Source of the DNA: Actinoplanes auranticolor
GTDB taxonomy: Bacteria; Actinomycetota; Actinomycetes; Mycobacteriales; Micromonosporaceae
DNA length: 64,000 nucleotides
Direction of reading: 5' to 3'
NCBI RefSeq assembly: GCF_018332655.1
Contig: NZ_BOQL01000028.1
Location: forward strand, 1 to 64,000
Positions 61,182-64,000 of the stretch are shown piece after piece. The number at the start of each line of letters is the position of its first letter. The stretch's first letter is position 1. The translations under genes and the position numbers were made by a program. The notes beneath the pieces are model-generated. The model saw only the letters and a program-made list of their open reading frames with translations, searched no databases and was not told the origin of the DNA.

Positions 61182-61925
61182 TCAGACGGTCGCGAGATTG
61201 GCGTCGACGTCCTCCGACAGCAGCTGATAGACGTTGTACGCCTGCTTGATCACCGGGTGCGCGACGTTGCGGACCGGCACGCCACCGGGCGTACGCCCCC
61301 GCTCGCTGCCGTGGTGCGCGTGCCCGTGCAGGGCCAGCGCCGTCGGGGCCGAGTCGATCGCCTGCCCCAGCAGGTACGACCCCAGGAACGGATAGATCTC
61401 CAACGGCTCCCCGACCAGCGTCTCGGGCACCGGGGCGTAGTGGGTGAGCGCCACCAGGGCGTCGCAGTCGAGCCCTCTCAGCGCCGCACCGAGACGCTCG
61501 GCGATGGCCTCGGTCGTACCCACGAAGTTCTTCATCTCGCGCTCACCGAACGAGCTGGCGCACGCCCCGGCGAACCCGCCGCCGAAGCCCTTGGCCCCGG
61601 CGATCCCGAGCCGGTGGCCGTTGATCTCCAGGACGGTGGCGTCACCCTCCAGCACGGTCATCCCGGCGTCGCGCAGCACCTCGCTGAGCGCGTCCTGCTG
61701 GTCACTCTGATGGTCGTGGTTGCCGAGCACGACGACGACCGGTACGCCCACGTCGCCGAACTCGGTCGCCATGCACTTGGCCTCCTCGACGGTGCCGTGC
61801 CGGGTCAGGTCCCCGGCGATCAGCAACGCGTCGGCGACCCCGGGCAGCTGCTCCAGGGCGGGCCGGTACCGGCCCAGGACGTCCTTGTCGACGTGGACGT
61901 CACCCACGGCGGCGATCCGGATCAT
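61182..61925 (-). CDS. Calcineurin-like metallophosphoesterase
   Basis: 247 aa. Metal-binding motifs: GDVHVDKD, LIAGDLTRHG, VVLGNHDHQ, THYAP and LALHGHAHHG. No signal peptide, so cytosolic. It overlaps the upstream BON-like gene by four bases (ATGA), and is the last gene of a three-gene operon with a nucleotidyltransferase. Substrate unknown. Confidence 0.92.
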   Translation of the reverse strand: MIRIAAVGDVHVDKDVLGRYRPALEQLPGVADALLIAGDLTRHGTVEEAKCMATEFGDVGVPVVVVLGNHDHQSDQQDALSEVLRDAGMTVLEGDATVLEINGHRLGIAGAKGFGGGFAGACASSFGEREMKNFVGTTEAIAERLGAALRGLDCDALVALTHYAPVPETLVGEPLEIYPFLGSYLLGQAIDSAPTALALHGHAHHGSERGRTPGGVPVRNVAHPVIKQAYNVYQLLSEDVDANLATV

Positions 61926-62176
61926 GAGATCTCCTCCACCTCGCTGGGCGCCGCGGCGCGCACGATGCCAATGTCACAGGCGATCTCCACGTCCGGGAAC
62001 TTCGCCGTGATCTGCCGGCAGATCTCGTCGCGGCGCTGCGCACTCTCCACCTCCCCACCCAGCACCAGCAGGTGCTCGCGACGCTGCAGGGTGATGCCCT
62101 GTTCGGCGACCGCGCCGGTCTCGGTGAGCAGGCGCTGGATCTCCGCCTCCACGTATTCGTCGAGCTGTGGTGTCAT
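61922..62176 (-). CDS. Small BON-like protein
   Basis: 84 aa. The middle HLLVLGGEVESAQRRDEICR with a following amphipathic strand-helix recalls a BON domain, but there is no signal or membrane helix. It is placed between a nucleotidyltransferase (stop 1 bp upstream) and a metallophosphoesterase (4-bp overlap), so its function should be tied to theirs. Confidence 0.65.
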   Translation of the reverse strand: MTPQLDEYVEAEIQRLLTETGAVAEQGITLQRREHLLVLGGEVESAQRRDEICRQITAKFPDVEIACDIGIVRAAAPSEVEEIS

Positions 62177-62177
62177 C

Positions 62178-62762
62178 TCAACCCCCCACTGTCAGACGGG
62201 CTTCCCCCGGCTGCGAGACCACGTCCAGGCGGTCGAGCAGGACCAGGAAGGCCTCCGCGTACGGCGACTTCGTGGTCTCCTCGCGCACCCGGTCCCAGTC
62301 GATCTGCTCCCGCAGGGACCGGGCGACCGGCAGGCCGGTGGCGAAGTCGCAGTAATGCTGGGTGTAGCTCAGCAGCTTGTGCACCATCAGCTGGGTCGCC
62401 GACAGCACGGGCATGTTGATCGCCTCGACCGGGCGCATGACGGTGTCACGCAGCGTGGCGTCGGTCACCGGCGATTCGACCGGGCGGTAGATGAGGTCCA
62501 CCATCCTGCCCTCGTCGAACACCTTGACCAGCCAGTCCTCGGGCGGCTGCTCCACCTCGAAGCCGACCGCGGACAGCTCCTCGAGCGCCCGGGCCTTGTC
62601 CTGTTCGCGGATCAGGAAGTCGACGTCGTGATCGCTGGAGTGCCCGCCGTGGGCGTACACCGCGAAGCTGCCGCCGAGCGCGAACGGGACTTCCGCCTGT
62701 TTGAGCACGGAGGCGACCCGTTTGAGCGTGTTGACCAGGCCCTCGTCCACCCGGTGCGGCAT
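62178..62762 (-). CDS. Minimal nucleotidyltransferase
   Basis: 194 aa. VPFALGGSFAVYAHGGHSSDHDVDFLI holds the GGS...DxD catalytic site of the Pol-beta/MNT-like fold in its central part. RMVDLIYRP contributes the third Asp. The C-terminal half is helical. It is the first gene of the NTase/BON-like/phosphoesterase operon. MNT-like enzymes transfer AMP to proteins or RNA in several toxin-antitoxin systems; that role here is speculative. Confidence 0.85.
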   Translation of the reverse strand: MPHRVDEGLVNTLKRVASVLKQAEVPFALGGSFAVYAHGGHSSDHDVDFLIREQDKARALEELSAVGFEVEQPPEDWLVKVFDEGRMVDLIYRPVESPVTDATLRDTVMRPVEAINMPVLSATQLMVHKLLSYTQHYCDFATGLPVARSLREQIDWDRVREETTKSPYAEAFLVLLDRLDVVSQPGEARLTVGG

Positions 62763-62890
62763 GGCGGTCTCCCTGCGTCGGTTGGTGTGCGTTTGGCACC
62801 TCCGGGTCTACCCCCGGCGGTGCGCCTTCACACCCGGAGCGCGGCTCGGGCCGGAACCGAGCGTGACTGGCCCGGGTACCGTTGGTGGGT

Positions 62891-63733
62891 ATGGTCCCTG
62901 ACCTCGGTTCCGCCCGCCCCGCTTTCCGTGATGTGTCGTCTCCGGTCACCGCCGTCCGCCCCCTGCGCACGGTGGCGCTGGTCGGCATCGACGGCTCCGG
63001 AAAGACCACCCAGGCGCACCAGCTGGCGGCCGCACTGGCCGCCCAGGGCCTGCCCGCGACCTACCGGCGCAACGCCGGAGGCCGCCGCTGGTTCGGCCGC
63101 CTCGCCACGGCACTGGGCCGCCGTGACGGCGAGCACCTCCTCGGCCGCAAGACGATGCTCCTGGTCGAGTCCGTACTGCGCTGGCTCGCCATCCTGCGCA
63201 CGTTGCTGCGTCGCACGGTCACCCGGGAAATCGCGATCATGGACAGGTACGCCGTCTGCCAGTACGCGAGCATCCGCGCGCACGCCAAGACCCCGCGCCC
63301 GGAACGGCTGAACCGGGCCGAGCGCCGCGCCCGCCTGGCCTACCGGGTCTTCCCCGAGCCGGACGTGACGTTCCTGCTGGCCGTGGATCCCGCCGTCGCC
63401 TACGACCGCATCGAGCGGCGGGGATACGACCACGAGGAGATGGACTACCTGCGCGCCGCCACGGCCGCCTACGAGGCCCTGCCGGAGCACCCCCGCTTCG
63501 TGGTCATCGACGCCAACGGCACTCCGGAGCAGGTGCAGCAGGCGCTACTGGCCCACCTGCGGGAGTGGATCCCTGTGGCGGTGCCGGTGGCCGTCCCGGC
63601 GCCGCGGGTGCCGGCCGGTTCCCGGCGGCCGGGAGCGATGCTGGTGGCCCACGCCCGGGCGGTGCTGGTGACCGTGGCCACCCTGGCCGCGGTCGCCTCC
63701 GTCGTCACGTACCAGCTGGCGGAGGGCTTCTAG
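62891..63733 (+). CDS. Thymidylate-kinase-like protein with C-terminal membrane helix
   Basis: 280 aa from ATG 62891. P-loop VALVGIDGSGKTTQAHQLAA, LDR-like IMDRYAVCQYASI and a LID region (RIERRGYDHEEMDYLR) match the dTMP-kinase superfamily. The last 30 residues (AVLVTVATLAAVASVVTYQL) are a membrane helix, unusual for a true thymidylate kinase. It may phosphorylate another substrate at the membrane. It diverges from the NTase operon by 128 bp. Confidence 0.82.
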   Translation: MVPDLGSARPAFRDVSSPVTAVRPLRTVALVGIDGSGKTTQAHQLAAALAAQGLPATYRRNAGGRRWFGRLATALGRRDGEHLLGRKTMLLVESVLRWLAILRTLLRRTVTREIAIMDRYAVCQYASIRAHAKTPRPERLNRAERRARLAYRVFPEPDVTFLLAVDPAVAYDRIERRGYDHEEMDYLRAATAAYEALPEHPRFVVIDANGTPEQVQQALLAHLREWIPVAVPVAVPAPRVPAGSRRPGAMLVAHARAVLVTVATLAAVASVVTYQLAEGF

Positions 63734-63740
63734 GACCGCG

Positions 63741-64000
63741 TCAGGCCCGGCCGTAGACGGGGATGGCGGCGCCGCTGGTCGGCGCCGAGCCGTCCCCGGC
63801 CAGGAAGCCGATCACCTGGGCGATCTCGGCCGGGGTGACCCAGCGCGAGAAGTCGGCGTCCGGTTGGGCGGCCCGGTTGCCCGGGGTGTCGATGACGCTG
63901 GGCAGCACGGTGTTGCAGCGCACCCCGCTCTTCCTGTACTCGACGGCGACGGCGTTCGCGAAGGCGAGCACCGCGGCCTTGGCCGTCGCGTAACCGGCCG
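63741..64000 (-). CDS. Short-chain dehydrogenase (SDR), cut by the window edge
   Basis: Only the C-terminal part is present, about 86 codons, with the frame open at the window end. It holds GYATAKAAVLAF (the YxxxK catalytic pair), RCNTVLPSVIDTPGNR and IAQVIGFLAGDGSAPTSGAAIP, all typical for the SDR family. Its stop is 7 bp from the kinase-like gene stop (convergent). Confidence 0.88.
   Translation of the reverse strand, partial: AGYATAKAAVLAFANAVAVEYRKSGVRCNTVLPSVIDTPGNRAAQPDADFSRWVTPAEIAQVIGFLAGDGSAPTSGAAIPVYGRA

Overview
The window is high-GC actinobacterial chromosome. GTG and TTG starts are frequent, coding density is high, and it carries a four-gene conservon (sensor kinase, roadblock, DUF742, GTPase), a BTAD regulator and many WYL, GNAT and MarR regulators or enzymes. 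Protein style (the CYP152, the xylose locus, the conservon, the Flp pilin) fits Micromonosporaceae, most likely Actinoplanes or a close relative. The species cannot be fixed from the sequence alone.

Region 1 (1-8870) is a decayed mobile island ending at a tRNA-Lys(CTT) gene. It holds pieces of tyrosine recombinases, one with a nonsense codon, two frameshifts and a deletion fusion. It also holds an ATP-dependent DNA ligase remnant read in three frames, a repeat-protein remnant, a HAD/TetR chimera, and a conjugation-type ATPase remnant split by a complete 1025-bp IS5-family element. Excising the IS with one copy of its 3-bp target duplication restores the ATPase frame exactly. Apparently intact genes in the island are a secreted beta-propeller, two small membrane proteins, and a secreted protein made of two almost identical 334-bp repeats.

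Region 2 (8872-31907) is ordinary chromosome. It has two tandem L,D-transpeptidase lipoproteins, small enzymes and regulators, a single-domain response regulator beside an orphan Flp pilin, an Lrp regulator divergent from a DUF2000 gene, and a large flippase-acyltransferase fusion. It continues with corA overlapping a GrpB gene, a DrrAB-like ABC exporter divergent from a WYL regulator, a STAS-HATPase fusion, a luciferase-like oxidoreductase, Nudix and GNAT enzymes, a GH20 hexosaminidase and a secreted propeller.

Region 3 (32013-47108) is signalling- and envelope-related. It has a CYP152-type P450 divergent from an M48 peptidase with a long tail, an anchored Pro/Thr-rich protein, a WYL regulator, and a pair of paralogous acidic proteins (one membrane-anchored, one soluble). 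That pair diverges from the conservon cvnABCD. The conservon meets a BTAD regulator with transmembrane and helix-hairpin-helix segments, and a LppX/LprG-like lipoprotein follows.

Region 4 (47186-64000) has a lactonase, a VWA substrate-binding protein, a PP2C phosphatase divergent from a MarR regulator, and a xylose locus (ROK repressor divergent from xylA-xylB, then an MFS transporter and a convergent GH13 glucosidase). It ends with HD and MHYT proteins, a three-gene operon (nucleotidyltransferase, small BON-like protein, metallophosphoesterase), a membrane-tailed thymidylate-kinase-like protein, and an SDR gene cut by the window edge.

The best candidates for undescribed biology are the flippase-acyltransferase fusion with a plausible internal start, the membrane-bound BTAD-HhH protein with the adjacent conservon and divergent paralogue pair, the duplicated secreted protein with 11-bp phased operator-like repeats that recur in front of the CYP152 gene, and the nucleotidyltransferase/BON-like/phosphoesterase operon.
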